64,000 bases of DNA from Fulvitalea axinellae (GCF_036492835.1 NZ_AP025315.1:372001-436000); one strand, 5' to 3'. Positions 35,801 to 44,731 are shown, counted from the stretch's first letter. Notes: generated by a model from the letters alone, not told the origin. A program made the numbers and translations.

Positions 35801-38000
35801 AAGCGTTTTGAGCAGTTCCCGTAAAGTAAAAAGGAATTACTACAGAGAGGTGCTTCAGCCCGAAGATTACGAGCGATATCCTGTATTGAACGAACTGAAA
35901 GAAAACGTTATCAACAGAATCATTCAGATTGAGCTGTCGCGTACGGTGTCTGAGACTTCTGTCACTAAACTGATTACGTCAGTCAATGAAGTGCGGGGTG
36001 TGGATTACCTGTTTGATTTTATCGCCAAATTAGGAAAAGAGAAATTGGTTAGGGGTTATATCTCTTCTTATTCCAATTCGGTTTCCCTAGCCGAAACTAT
36101 GTCGCATTTGATCCGAAACTGCCACCCGAAAACCGATGACACTCAGGCACAATTCAATCAGCATATCAAAAAAAGCAAGCTAACGGACCAGAAGCTTCTC
36201 GACATCGTTATGTATGCGCCACAATGGCTGAACTTTGTCGAAAATTATTTGGGATGGAAGCTATCCTCGGCGGTTTGGTGGCTTCAGGCCCATACCAAAG
36301 ACGATACGACTAACCCTTCCGAAGAGAGTATAGCCATGTATTCGAAGCTTTCCCTGAACGATTTCAGCAATGGCGCTGTAGACGTGGATTGGTTCAAGAA
36401 AGCGTATAAAGAGTTGGGCAAGAAAAAATGGGACATGGTATACAAGTCCTCTAAATTCCTAAGCATGGGAGGACAAAAACGGGCCCAACTATATGCGGAC
36501 GTATTATTGGGTAAAACCAAGATTACCGAAGTAAGGAAAAGAATAGTGGATAAACGTAATCAGGACTATCTGAAAGTATACGGATTGGTGCCTTTGAGCA
36601 AAAAAGTTCCTGAGAAAGACGTATTGAACCGTTATCAGTTCCTGTTGAAATTTTTGAAAGAAAGCAAACAGTTTGGCTCGCAACGACAAGCCAGCGAAAA
36701 GCTTTCGACCCAAATTTCCATGGAGAATCTCGCGCGTACCGCAGGGTATGCCGATCCGATAAGACTTACTTGGGCAATGGAAGCCAAAGAGGCTACGCAG
36801 ATTATGCGAAACTCAGTGGTGGAAATCGATGACGTTAAAGTTCGCATTCAAATAGACAATTCAGGAAATGCGGGATTATTAGTCGAAAAAGCGGGAAAAC
36901 ATCAAAAATCAATACCAGCCAAACTAAGAAAAAATAAAGATATCGAAGCGTTGAAGGCCTCGGTCAAATCGCTGAAAGAACAATACAAAAGAGCGAAAAT
37001 AAGCCTGGAAGAAGCGATGATATCGGGAGACGGTTTTGAATTGTCGGAATTCAGAAATTTAATGGAACACCCCGTAATTCATCCATTGGTCAAAGATTTA
37101 GTATTAGTATCTGGAGAAAAACACGGGTTTTGGAAAAACGGCCAACTCCATACCGCTTTGGACAGGATCTTTGAATTGGCGGACAACGATAAATTAAGCA
37201 TAGCGCACTGTACCGACTTGTACGCAACCGGAGAATGGAGCGACTATCAGAGATATTGTTTTTCCAATAGTGTCAAACAACCGTTCAAGCAAATTTTCCG
37301 TGAACTGTATTTGCCGACAGCGGATGAAAAGCAAGAAAACGACAAGTCTCGTCGATATGCTGGTCACCAAATTCAGGCAAACAAAACTTTGGCTTTGTTA
37401 AAGGGGCGTGGTTGGATAGTCAACCATGACGAAGGACTTCAGAAGATTTTTCATCGGGAAAATTTTATAGTTAGTTTACTGGCTTACGCCGATTGGTTTT
37501 ACCCTAGCGACGTGGAAAGCCCAAGTATCGAAGCGGTAGAATTTTATCAGAAATCATCGTGGAAACGACTGATGATAACGGATATAGACAAAAGGGTTTT
37601 CTCCGAAATTATGAGAGACTTAGATCTGGTAGTATCAGTGGCCCATGTAGGCGATGTTGATCCAGAAACCAGTCAGTCGTCTATGGAATTACGCGGAGCT
37701 ATTGCTAGGGAAACAGCCTCGTTGTTTAAGTTGGACAATGTGGAAGTGAAGGCGAGCAACGTGATAATAAAAGGAGTCCATCAGCAGTATTCATTGCATC
37801 TTGGCAGTGGAGTGGTGCATGTGATGGGAGGAACGGCTATGAATATCCTGCCGGTGCATTCGCAACATCGAGGAAAAATATTCCTCCCGTTTGTTGATGA
37901 GGATCCGAAGACAGCGGAAATCATTTCTAAAATGTTATTGCTTGCCAAAGACGAAAAAATTCAGGACCCTACTATCGTTCAGCAGATAATGAACGCTTAA
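32886..38000 (+). CDS. DUF4132 (MolR-like) protein, 1704 residues
   Basis: The C-terminal region (about 1350-1704) repeats the DUF4132 signatures of the 869-residue paralogue. These are SVKQPFKQIFRELYLPTADE, the FSEIMRDLDLVVSVAHVGD block and the terminal IFLPFVDEDPKTAEIISKMLLLAKDEKIQDPTI. The N-terminal thousand residues form long HEAT/ARM-like helical repeats with clustered Arg/Lys/Glu. No Walker or nuclease motif was seen. It may be a scaffold that recognises a target through its repeats. It follows a Ubl-like gene, mirroring the opposite module. Confidence 0.85.
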   Translation: MDKSFLETRLKTAYFSGLRKDIFNNNEREGIRLSKEHKQFIQDLIDPKRKGKGEENYHDLYLQEGHEKVRHYAELLDRLDTDNSFDGEYFNILEYCFGKEYATYLATFFRKMPSLPYLTGWERKSFRITYTENEDIRRRIFAKQLNFLVEAIINNKYDLTLEELVANSNDYHLSSFPIAELLAGAINNGNTQIERLLIDIVMGNHETYKVSREVLKALLFSESREGIEAIKKLLVAAQRQEGLRQTILEVVDQCSIEVFKEFIILINREQMYRFAAVVRAFDVWTGLMISAEKQSLVKRCFQLAEHFLEEPDTIPGAIMSNDSIEAYLALWACASENSGLELGQYLSTLAEDEKSQRKLLAFYLAKMTQIDPYKKLVSQNNLDHPDISVKIGALDLYNEFVKEVSEQEKKDYIRICSEIITEIPKDGIGLNTKLFAWQERRVKSSEIIWLMSNALDYGKESDCELIYPIYDLVDADARSIIVNKILPYTYFKGYNIKPHQRSFAFRILTDKSSYIRERALETIKKTEIKQDELPVFVSLLKGKSQSVKDAVYKIIFDKNKQYKLWVTDSLLSKKSIEQRLVGLDYLLKLKSGESDLDKTITGQEGIGLNTDTTFRQWIESKTAQFIQNRPKPTAKEKDALALLQSHGKEDAEATYANGYGKLYDPSKVTLLQDDKVNKDTLKGIIQENGIPVLYKDHTLNEYYTDSFRPSKSIEDINKDIRTLYDLFVNNFDFEYTSVSEWGSEVCLLSNGFKYLVRETDSDKDEFVLENYPLAEVWDEWYANSGLTPLDLCFISLNNKERIDEKSPGAIKRSFKKTLSNLGSFIPEYKIETPYKSRYYYSNPLYNIIHLLSKKYPYERKEEFWLSCLASAYYAVDPEEYSSKIERKYSGKVNWTGLPLMSRLQKEVENYDTLNDELFKSYWKLDNWRINFRKFEELNREGIRNYSFYLRAYELGLITVDDLYWKSFEKNAVSVLSSSRKVKRNYYREVLQPEDYERYPVLNELKENVINRIIQIELSRTVSETSVTKLITSVNEVRGVDYLFDFIAKLGKEKLVRGYISSYSNSVSLAETMSHLIRNCHPKTDDTQAQFNQHIKKSKLTDQKLLDIVMYAPQWLNFVENYLGWKLSSAVWWLQAHTKDDTTNPSEESIAMYSKLSLNDFSNGAVDVDWFKKAYKELGKKKWDMVYKSSKFLSMGGQKRAQLYADVLLGKTKITEVRKRIVDKRNQDYLKVYGLVPLSKKVPEKDVLNRYQFLLKFLKESKQFGSQRQASEKLSTQISMENLARTAGYADPIRLTWAMEAKEATQIMRNSVVEIDDVKVRIQIDNSGNAGLLVEKAGKHQKSIPAKLRKNKDIEALKASVKSLKEQYKRAKISLEEAMISGDGFELSEFRNLMEHPVIHPLVKDLVLVSGEKHGFWKNGQLHTALDRIFELADNDKLSIAHCTDLYATGEWSDYQRYCFSNSVKQPFKQIFRELYLPTADEKQENDKSRRYAGHQIQANKTLALLKGRGWIVNHDEGLQKIFHRENFIVSLLAYADWFYPSDVESPSIEAVEFYQKSSWKRLMITDIDKRVFSEIMRDLDLVVSVAHVGDVDPETSQSSMELRGAIARETASLFKLDNVEVKASNVIIKGVHQQYSLHLGSGVVHVMGGTAMNILPVHSQHRGKIFLPFVDEDPKTAEIISKMLLLAKDEKIQDPTIVQQIMNA

Positions 38001-38036
38001 ATGGTTTAGATTTTAGGAACATTATTCAAAATCCGA

Positions 38037-38071
38037 AAAGTCCCTGTCAGTTGTTTACTGGCGGGGACTTC
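38037..38071 (+). terminator. Terminator after the large DUF4132 gene
   Basis: AAAGTCCC(T)G(T)CAG and CTGGCGGGGACTT form an imperfect stem followed by a T-rich run, 37 bases after the stop at 38000. Confidence 0.75.
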
Positions 38072-38113
38072 TTATTTTTAGAGCAGGAATCAAAAGGCTA
38101 AGGCTCTCACATT

Positions 38114-39473
38114 ATGATGGAAAGATTTAATGTTTTGAAATACGTTTTATGCCTGCTCATTACGGCAAGTTGCGCAAAAGAAGAGAAACGGCTGGAATTG
38201 GAAAAAGGGATGGTCGTAATCACAGGAAGGGTAAGCAATTTGGATGAGGGCGCCCAAATGATCAGGTTTGCGGCCGAAAGCACAATTGAATCCATCGAGA
38301 AGACTGCCATTATTGACTCTTTAGGGAATTTCAGGCTGAAAATAGAGTTATATCATCCCCAGAATGTACAAGGATTTTTAAAAAAAAGTATTATAAAACT
38401 GTATCTCCGGCCATTCGACAGCATTCATCTAGACATTGACGCCTCCCTTTTGTCAAAAGAAAGAATTCCTGATTTTAGAATAACAGGGACAAGCCCCGAT
38501 GCGGAAATCTCTAATGAAATACAAAAGTACTTACAGTATTGCGGGGAGCATGGATTCAATCCGGACACAAAAGTAAAGTCAACCAAGGAGTTTCTTCAAA
38601 TATTAAAGGAACAGATCAACTTGCAAGACTCCATCCTTCAAACCTTTTCCAAAGAATATAACCCTTCAATGGAGTTTGAAGACTGGGCAAAAAAAGACAT
38701 CAAATACGGCATTGCTAATTACCTCCTCCAATACAAATTCGCTAATCAGGGTTATGAAGGTGATTTGTTTGATAAATCGATTTTCCCAATAAATGATGAC
38801 GACGCGATTGTCTCCAGTCTTTATCCTCTGCATTTAAAACATTATGCGCTGAATGTAGGGATATGGCAAGATAGTGTTACGCTTAATCATCTAAAAACGA
38901 ATAACAACGTCGAAGCATATCGACGATGTATGGAGACAATTATAAGTAGTGTTGAGGAAGGCTTGAGCAGAGACATAATGAGTTTTAAGTTATTGTCAGG
39001 TTTGTTGAATGAGTCATATGAAGATTACGAAATCGTATCTGTGAAAATTGACTCTTATATAGAAAATGGATTACTAAAAAAGGTTTTATCTGATAAAGCA
39101 TACGGTTATAAAAATCAAAAAGCTTTAGACATCTCATTTTTTGATTCGGATAGGCAGGGAGAAAAGAAAATAACAAGGGATTTTTGGACTGAATTAAAAG
39201 AAAAACATAAAGGAAAAGTGGTGTATGTCGACATTTGGGCTACTTGGTGTGGACCTTGTAGAGGGGAAATCCCGCATGCGATTAAATTGCATAATTATTT
39301 TAAGGGAAAAGATATTGCCTTTGTTAACCTGTGTTTGGCCTCAGACAAGGACGAATGGTTGAAAATGATTAAAAACAGCAACATTAAAGGGGATAATTAT
39401 TTTTTCAATAAGGCCCAAGAACAGTTACTAAGAGATCAATTACAATTTGATGGTTATCCAACGTATTTAATCA
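38114..39473 (+). pseudogene. TlpA/thioredoxin-like lipoprotein, N-terminal part (IS-disrupted)
   Basis: The reading frame begins MMERFNVLKYVLCLLITASCAK, a lipoprotein signal. An N-terminal Bacteroidota-type DUF4369-like beta domain follows (about 30-130), then a helical linker and a thioredoxin domain with WATWCGPCRGE (Cys379 and Cys382). A DGYPTYLI strand comes at the end, where an IS interrupts the chain. As it stands, the product would end with about 16 IS-encoded residues (to 39520). Intact TlpA-like proteins are periplasmic thiol-disulfide oxidoreductases. Joining 38114-39473 with 40675-40778 gives an in-frame 487-residue protein. Confidence 0.9.
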
Positions 39474-40667
39474 CTGACCTTTCGCTCGCCTTTCCTATTG
39501 CAATTTTGGAAATTATATGATAAGTGACCGATTTTTGAAAAATGAAAAGGAGAGACGGATTTGAATTATACACGGATTATCTTATTGCCAGTCGAGGGCA
39601 AGCCACCTCAACAGGGCTCTCAGCATCTTTGGACAATCAGATTCCCCATGATTATTTCAGCGACCTCCTCAAGCAACCGGACATGGACCAAAAGGCTTTT
39701 TGGAAAGAGGTGAAGTCTTTCGCCAGGAGTATTGAGGGCGAAGAGGCGGTTTTGAGTATCGACGATTGCATTGTCCACAAGCCTCATTCCTCGGAAAACG
39801 ACATCGTAGCTTATCATTTCGACCATACTGTAGGCAAAGCGGTCAAAGGGATCAACTCCCTTAACTTTCTTCTGAGCAATACCGTGGAAGGACAAACGGT
39901 TAACTGTCCGGTCGCTTATGAGATCGTCCACAAGACGGTGAAATACATAGACAAGAACGGGAAGGAAAAGCGTAAAAGCGAGAAAACGAAAAATGAGATG
40001 GTACTGGAAGTTTTACACCGTCTAAACTTTCTGAACAAACTGGTTTTCAGGTACATTCTTTTCGATACGTGGTTCACCGCCAGCGATACGCTGAAGTATA
40101 TTCATTACAAGCTCAAGAAGGTTTTCGTTTGCCCGCTGAAGAGCAACAGGAATATAGCAATGAGCGAAAAGGACAAAAACGAGGGCAAATTCATTCACGT
40201 TTCGGATGCGCCTATTGAAAGCGGTCAAGTGAAGCGGGTGTGGGTCAAGGGAGTTGATTTTCCTGTCACGCTCGCCAAACAAGTCTTTACAAACAGGGAC
40301 CGGTCGACCGCGGAACAATGGCTGGTTACCAACGGGGAGAACATGGCTTTCGAGGATATCGTAGCGATCTACCAAAAACGGTGGAAAGTCGAGGAGTTCC
40401 ATAAGTCGCTCAAGCAAAACACGATGTTAGGCAAGTCTCCCACAAAGATGGAGATTACCCAATTGAACCACATCTTCGCTTCCATGATCGCCTACATAAA
40501 ACTGGAAAAACTGAAGGTTAAGGAGAAGCTGAATCACTTTGCGATAAAATCAAAATTGTATTTGAAGATGATAAAGGCTGCCATGGAAGAACTTGACGCC
40601 TTGCGGTCGGCCTGAAATATATTCATTAAGAATCGCTCTCCCAAATGCAGGGAGAGCGAAAGTTCAG
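39474..40667 (+). mobile_element. Insertion sequence in TlpA gene (7-bp TTAATCA duplication)
   Basis: The 1194-bp element has imperfect terminal inverted repeats: CTGACCTTTCGCTCGCC at the left and, complemented, CTGAACTTTCGCTCTCC at the right (two mismatches). It is flanked by TTAATCA copies at 39467-39473 and 40668-40674. It encodes one DDE transposase. The right inverted repeat includes a hairpin (GCTCTCC-CAAATGCA-GGGAGAGC). Deleting the element and one duplication restores TYLIIDKNGKLV in the host gene. Confidence 0.92.
39542..40615 (+). CDS. IS4/IS701-like DDE transposase
   Basis: The 357-residue transposase has VLSIDDCIVHKP as its first catalytic Asp motif (Asp near residue 78), then YHFDHTVGKAVKGINSLNFL. 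A YILFDTWFTASD block carries the second Asp (about 179), and YQKRWKVEEFHKSLKQNTMLG the glutamate-containing Y(2)R(3)E(6)K-like signature (about 280-300). These motifs are typical of IS4/IS701-type DDE transposases, though family subdivision is uncertain. It appears complete and may be active. Confidence 0.9.
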   Translation: MKRRDGFELYTDYLIASRGQATSTGLSASLDNQIPHDYFSDLLKQPDMDQKAFWKEVKSFARSIEGEEAVLSIDDCIVHKPHSSENDIVAYHFDHTVGKAVKGINSLNFLLSNTVEGQTVNCPVAYEIVHKTVKYIDKNGKEKRKSEKTKNEMVLEVLHRLNFLNKLVFRYILFDTWFTASDTLKYIHYKLKKVFVCPLKSNRNIAMSEKDKNEGKFIHVSDAPIESGQVKRVWVKGVDFPVTLAKQVFTNRDRSTAEQWLVTNGENMAFEDIVAIYQKRWKVEEFHKSLKQNTMLGKSPTKMEITQLNHIFASMIAYIKLEKLKVKEKLNHFAIKSKLYLKMIKAAMEELDALRSA

Positions 40668-40778
40668 TTAATCATTGATAAAAATGGGAAGTTGGTAAAC
40701 AAAAATGCTTCAAGACCTTCTTCCGGAGAAAATATAAAACGAGAATTAAATAACTGGATTCAGAAAGATGTCTTGTAA
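40668..40778 (+). pseudogene. TlpA/thioredoxin-like lipoprotein, C-terminal remnant
   Basis: Beyond the IS the frame resumes as LIIDKNGKLVNKNASRPSSG followed by ENIKRELNNWIQKDVL and a stop. This is the typical last strand-turn-helix of a TlpA thioredoxin fold. The remnant lacks its own start. It proves the insertion is in frame with the upstream part once the duplicated TTAATCA is removed. Confidence 0.92.
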
Positions 40779-40970
40779 AATAAGGGGCTGTTCAACCTTT
40801 TATTACTAGGCACATTGGACGCATATGTATCTTTCATTCCGGCGGTTTCATATCAGATGCACTCGAATATTAATTGGGGTGGATTTGTGGGCAAAACACT
40901 TAGAACTTGAAACAAAGTTGCCTGGTTAATCACACAAGTTTTTGCTGAATCACCCGGCATACGACAGTTC

Positions 40971-42110
40971 ATGAAACAAGAGACTATGGAAGATCAAGAG
41001 ATGACCACACTCGTTTTACCCACTTTAGATACTTTTCTCAATGATAAATGGGAAATGACTAAAGGTATCACAGGACCCTATTTTTCTACTGTATGGGAGT
41101 TATACCCGAATCAGGAATTCCAGGTGATTATAATATTGGGTCGATATGAAATTGTAGATAAAAAGATCAATATAAAAATAAGTTGTCAAATCGAAGACGC
41201 TAACGGAAATGTCGTGATACCGCAAGTGTTCAAAAGGCAATTGCAAGCCGATGATTTGGAAGGAGAAATAGGGATGATTCTGATGCCGGAACTTCCTAAG
41301 TTTAGTTTTGGCCCTGAACATAATGAGGGAGAGTACTATATCGTGGTTCGCAGAAATGACGAAAATACCGATGAGGAGGAGGAAATAATAAAACGCAAGA
41401 TCACGTTCAGCAAAAAAAGCCCTAGCCAGTTTAACGAATTGGACGGAACGTTGGAAGAGTGGAGACAAAATTATTATTTAGATCCCAAGCCGACCGAATT
41501 AATATCCTCTTATTTCAAGTCCATGGAAGAAATAGGGATTAATAACGACGCCAATATACTGTTTTATGTAGAGGCGTTTAATAACGCTCTTTTTTTGGTG
41601 GACGATGTCAATCAATTGTTGCTTAAAGGGGAGATTTCGAGAATGGAACGAAACGCTTTGATCATGCTGATGGCTAGGTCCAAATACGAAGACGTTGACT
41701 TGGAAGGGTTTTGGAAAGAGGAGTTGGAGGTATTGCATGAAATAAGGGACGAAGGAGTTTATAACCCTCTATACGTGGAGCAAATAGGCCATCCCCGGGG
41801 CTTGGATATGCTGTGGAGTCTGTTTTTCGCAAACGGTAAATACGAGAATATTGAGAAAATTATTTCGGTATTGAATTATAAGAAAGGCAAAGATTTAGAA
41901 AGTATAAAGAGCCTTGGCGAAGAGGAACAAATACAATTTGCTTTCGGGATGGCAAGCGCATGGTCTTTGGGGGAACACGGAATGGATCACCCGATGGTAA
42001 AAGTTTATATTCAATATACGTTGAATAGGCCCGATATTTCAGATTATTTGAAAGAGGAATTGACCTCTATTCTTTCGGAGATTGACGAGGCGGAGGAAAT
42101 CGAAGAATAG
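40971..42110 (+). CDS. Hypothetical acidic protein
   Basis: The 379-residue product lacks a signal peptide or membrane spans. The N-terminal half (about 20-140) is beta-rich (FSTVWELYPNQEFQVIIILGRYEIV, KINIKISCQIEDANG), suggesting an immunoglobulin- or C2-like sandwich. The C-terminal half is helical and acidic, ending DEAEEIEE. No family was recognised. It follows the IS-disrupted TlpA gene but is probably a separate unit. The exact start is uncertain, as ATG codons at 40971, 40986 and 41001 are all in frame. Confidence 0.6.
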   Translation: MKQETMEDQEMTTLVLPTLDTFLNDKWEMTKGITGPYFSTVWELYPNQEFQVIIILGRYEIVDKKINIKISCQIEDANGNVVIPQVFKRQLQADDLEGEIGMILMPELPKFSFGPEHNEGEYYIVVRRNDENTDEEEEIIKRKITFSKKSPSQFNELDGTLEEWRQNYYLDPKPTELISSYFKSMEEIGINNDANILFYVEAFNNALFLVDDVNQLLLKGEISRMERNALIMLMARSKYEDVDLEGFWKEELEVLHEIRDEGVYNPLYVEQIGHPRGLDMLWSLFFANGKYENIEKIISVLNYKKGKDLESIKSLGEEEQIQFAFGMASAWSLGEHGMDHPMVKVYIQYTLNRPDISDYLKEELTSILSEIDEAEEIEE

Positions 42111-42311
42111 TAACCCTGAATGTGGTTAGCGATTAATTAAGACTGTCTATCGTTCTGCTGAAAGCAAAATATCCGTTTCCAGTTAATGCCCTGAAAACTC
42201 TGTATTCTCCAAAATCTGTTCAGATAGGCAATCACAATGCTTATGAATAAGATTGAAGTGGAATATTGAAGTAATCAGGGCTATTTTGTCATGTACATAG
42301 AATTTTGATAT

Positions 42312-43187
42312 ATGAGAGAGGTAGAAACCATAGACGATTTCAACAAATATTTTGGGATGCCAGCTCCTATTCTTAAGGATATCAGTGTGGGAAAATACGA
42401 CGATATCGAGCGGCAAAGACCTGCGTCTCCACCAATACATCCTAGAATCTATAGAATATCATTAAAGTATGATTTCGAGAAGCCGGACATCAATAATATA
42501 GCGGAAGAGGATATTGGTGAATGGCAGATATTTTTCTCGGCTCCCGGGACCGAACTGGAATGGAAATTAGACAAGCCCACGTCCGGGTATTATATCCATA
42601 TTTCGCCGGAACTATTGGAGAACAATCAGCATTTGTCTTTTAACTTCCTTCATTACGGAATGCACGAAGCACTGTTTCTTACCAAACAGGAAGAAAAGCG
42701 TCTGATTACTTTGTTTGATGATACCTTAAAGGAATATGATGCCCAAAACGATTCGTTGGATGTTCTTATGGCTTATATAAATCTTATTTTCAGCTATATC
42801 CAGCGTTTTTATTTGAGACAATTCGGTTCGAAAAACGATAACTATCACCATTTAAGCCAAGCGTTTATCACGGAATTGAATCAGTATTACGCCGAAAACG
42901 CTGAGGTAAAGGAATATCCCAACGTAGGTTATTTTGCCGAAAAGCTGAACGTGTCCACAAATTATCTGAGTGATATTGTAAAGGTAAATACCAAGAAGAC
43001 GGCTAAAGAGCATATCAATAAGTATATACTGAAGCAAGCCAAACGTTTGCTTGATGTCCGGAAACACTCAATCTCCGAAATCGCTTATATATTGGGTTTC
43101 GAATATCCCAACTACTTCGCTAGATTTTTTAAAAGAGAGCTAGGCTACTCACCTTCCCAGTACAAAAAATCGATTGTCAGTAAATAG
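42312..43187 (+). CDS. AraC-family transcriptional regulator
   Basis: The 291-residue protein has an N-terminal cupin-like sensor domain and a C-terminal AraC/XylS domain. The first helix-turn-helix is NVGYFAEKLNVSTNYLSDIVKVN (about 205-228). The second is SISEIAYILGFEYPNYFARFFKRELGYSPSQYKK (about 252-285), with the classic closing FKRxxGxSPxxY signature. It lies directly upstream of an MdaB-like gene and next to a 21-bp-spaced direct repeat that may be its operator. Confidence 0.92.
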   Translation: MREVETIDDFNKYFGMPAPILKDISVGKYDDIERQRPASPPIHPRIYRISLKYDFEKPDINNIAEEDIGEWQIFFSAPGTELEWKLDKPTSGYYIHISPELLENNQHLSFNFLHYGMHEALFLTKQEEKRLITLFDDTLKEYDAQNDSLDVLMAYINLIFSYIQRFYLRQFGSKNDNYHHLSQAFITELNQYYAENAEVKEYPNVGYFAEKLNVSTNYLSDIVKVNTKKTAKEHINKYILKQAKRLLDVRKHSISEIAYILGFEYPNYFARFFKRELGYSPSQYKKSIVSK

Positions 43188-43243
43188 TATCCGTTATCCA
43201 GTAAAAAGTATCCGTTACCGGGCCTGCCCCTGCCCTACTTTTG
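43186..43243 (+). promoter_or_regulatory. Direct-repeat operator and Bacteroidota promoter for quinone reductase gene
   Basis: AGTATCCGTTATC (43186-43198) and AGTATCCGTTACC (43207-43219) are near-identical and spaced 21 bases apart, two helical turns, as for AraC-family sites. A TACTTTTG box (43236-43243) matches the Bacteroidota -7 element TAnnTTTG. The first copy overlaps the regulator's stop codon. Confidence 0.75.
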
Positions 43244-43354
43244 TGTCATCGAAAATGAATAAATATTTCGGGGCTTAGGGTACGGACAGAATCGATGCCT
43301 TCATTAATGCTCCGATAAGTTTATACGTTGTAAACAGATAATAGGAGCATTAAG

Positions 43355-43966
43355 ATGAAAAATATACTGATAATCAACGCACACCAAAAGTACCCTTTCG
43401 CAGAAGGAAGACTAAACGCAAGCTTGGTAGAAAAATCGAGAACGTTTTTCGAAAGCCGGGGCGACAATGTCAAGATCACGACTATGGAAGATGAGATTGA
43501 CATTGAGAGCGAGGTGGAAAAACACGTTTGGGCCGATGTGATCATGATTCAAACGCCCGCTTATTGGATGGGTGTGCCTTGGGCTTTCAAAAAATACATG
43601 GACGAAGTGTATTCGACCGGAACCATGGGTAAGCTCTGCGATAATGACGGAAGGACAAGCAAAGAGCCGAAAAAGAATTACGGTTCCGGGGGCCAATTGA
43701 AAGACACGAAGTATATGCTTTCGATTACGTTCAATGCGCCGGAAGAGGCGTTTAACGATCCGGAAGAATATCTATTTCAAGGCAAATCGGTTGATGATCT
43801 ATTCTTCCCTTTGCATATGTGTATGCGATTCTTCGCCGCAGAAGCCTTACCGACTTTTGTGTGCTATGATGTTATCAAGAACCCGGAGGTCGAGAATGAT
43901 TTTTTGAGGTTTGATAATCATCTCAATGGGTTGTTTAAGGAAAGATTAGAGTCTCGTACTAAATAA
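43355..43966 (+). CDS. NAD(P)H-dependent quinone reductase, MdaB-like
   Basis: The 203-residue flavodoxin-fold protein starts MKNILIINAHQKYPFAEGRLN, an FMN/FAD phosphate-binding loop. It continues with the WADVIMIQTPAYWMGVPWAFKKYMDEVY core (about 63-90), then YGSGGQLKDTKYMLSITFNAPEEAF and a C-terminal CMRFFAAEALPTFVCYDV. These are MdaB family features. The enzyme should reduce quinones using NAD(P)H, protecting against oxidative stress. It is probably controlled by the upstream AraC regulator. An AGGAG precedes the ATG. Confidence 0.9.
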   Translation: MKNILIINAHQKYPFAEGRLNASLVEKSRTFFESRGDNVKITTMEDEIDIESEVEKHVWADVIMIQTPAYWMGVPWAFKKYMDEVYSTGTMGKLCDNDGRTSKEPKKNYGSGGQLKDTKYMLSITFNAPEEAFNDPEEYLFQGKSVDDLFFPLHMCMRFFAAEALPTFVCYDVIKNPEVENDFLRFDNHLNGLFKERLESRTK

Positions 43967-43998
43967 AAGCGTAGAGAAGGAGGGCTTATTTAATCATC

Positions 43999-44037
43999 AA
44001 AAACGGGTTATGCGGTTTGTAAGCGTAACCCGTTTCT
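43999..44037 (+). terminator. Terminator after quinone reductase gene
   Basis: AAAACGGGTTATGC and GCGTAACCCGTTT form a stem downstream of the MdaB-like gene, with A-rich flank on one side and a T-containing tract on the other. Confidence 0.8.
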
Positions 44038-44164
44038 ATATATAGATCAAATGAGAAACAATAACAATAACCAATTATAAATCAGTAGATTATTTAGTAC
44101 AAACTTGCACTAAGTTTGTCCCCTACTCTTTGTTCATCAGCGCAAGCTTTCCTTTATTGTAGCT

Positions 44165-44731
44165 ATGCCACAGCTCAATATCTATCATAGAGCCCAAATT
44201 TTCCTCGGTATACAAGCGGGAAAGACCGATGCTACTATAGCGAAGGCTATAGGAGTACATCGGTCTACCGTAGGGCGAGAGATTGAGCGCAATGGTGGCC
44301 GTAAGACCTATGATCTTTGGAGTGCCCAACGTGCCCGGGATTTACGACAAGGCCAAGCTGTTAAAGCCCGGATGCTTTTTGGCGGTGGTGTGCTTTTTAA
44401 TTCCCGTTTACGTAAACTGAATTTGAAATACGCCCACCTCTCCCACTGTCATATCCATTGGTATGACCAAGACTCGTTTCCCTATCGTTTTGCCCGCTTG
44501 GCGGAGGCTTATCGTTACCGTCCCTATAAGGTTAACTTTTTTAAACGAAAGACTAATCAATTCAAAAGATTTAATGTTCTTAAACTCGACTTTGACCTTA
44601 CTGAAAAAAAGGGGGGAAAGGGCAAAAACACCTTTCAGCAAAACGAGGACAGTCATATTTATCGGCTTATCACTGCCGATGTTCGGAATAACTATGCCCT
44701 TACGGTGCCTGTACAGTGGCTTTCTGCGTAA
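44165..44731 (+). pseudogene. IS30-like transposase fragment
   Basis: The first 70 codons encode a typical IS30 helix-turn-helix (IYHRAQIFLGIQAGKTDATIAKAIGVHRSTVGREIERNGG). The remainder loses the integrase core, and overlapping frames in 44463-44948 look like scrambled remnants. The sequence is a decayed fragment, not a functional transposase. No flanking repeats were identified. Confidence 0.7.

Noticed and set aside
28798-38000. A complete ubiquitination pathway or a MoxR-VWA-DUF4132 system
   Set aside because: No E1/E2-like, JAB, MoxR or VWA gene lies in the window, so only Ubl-like and DUF4132 components can be claimed.
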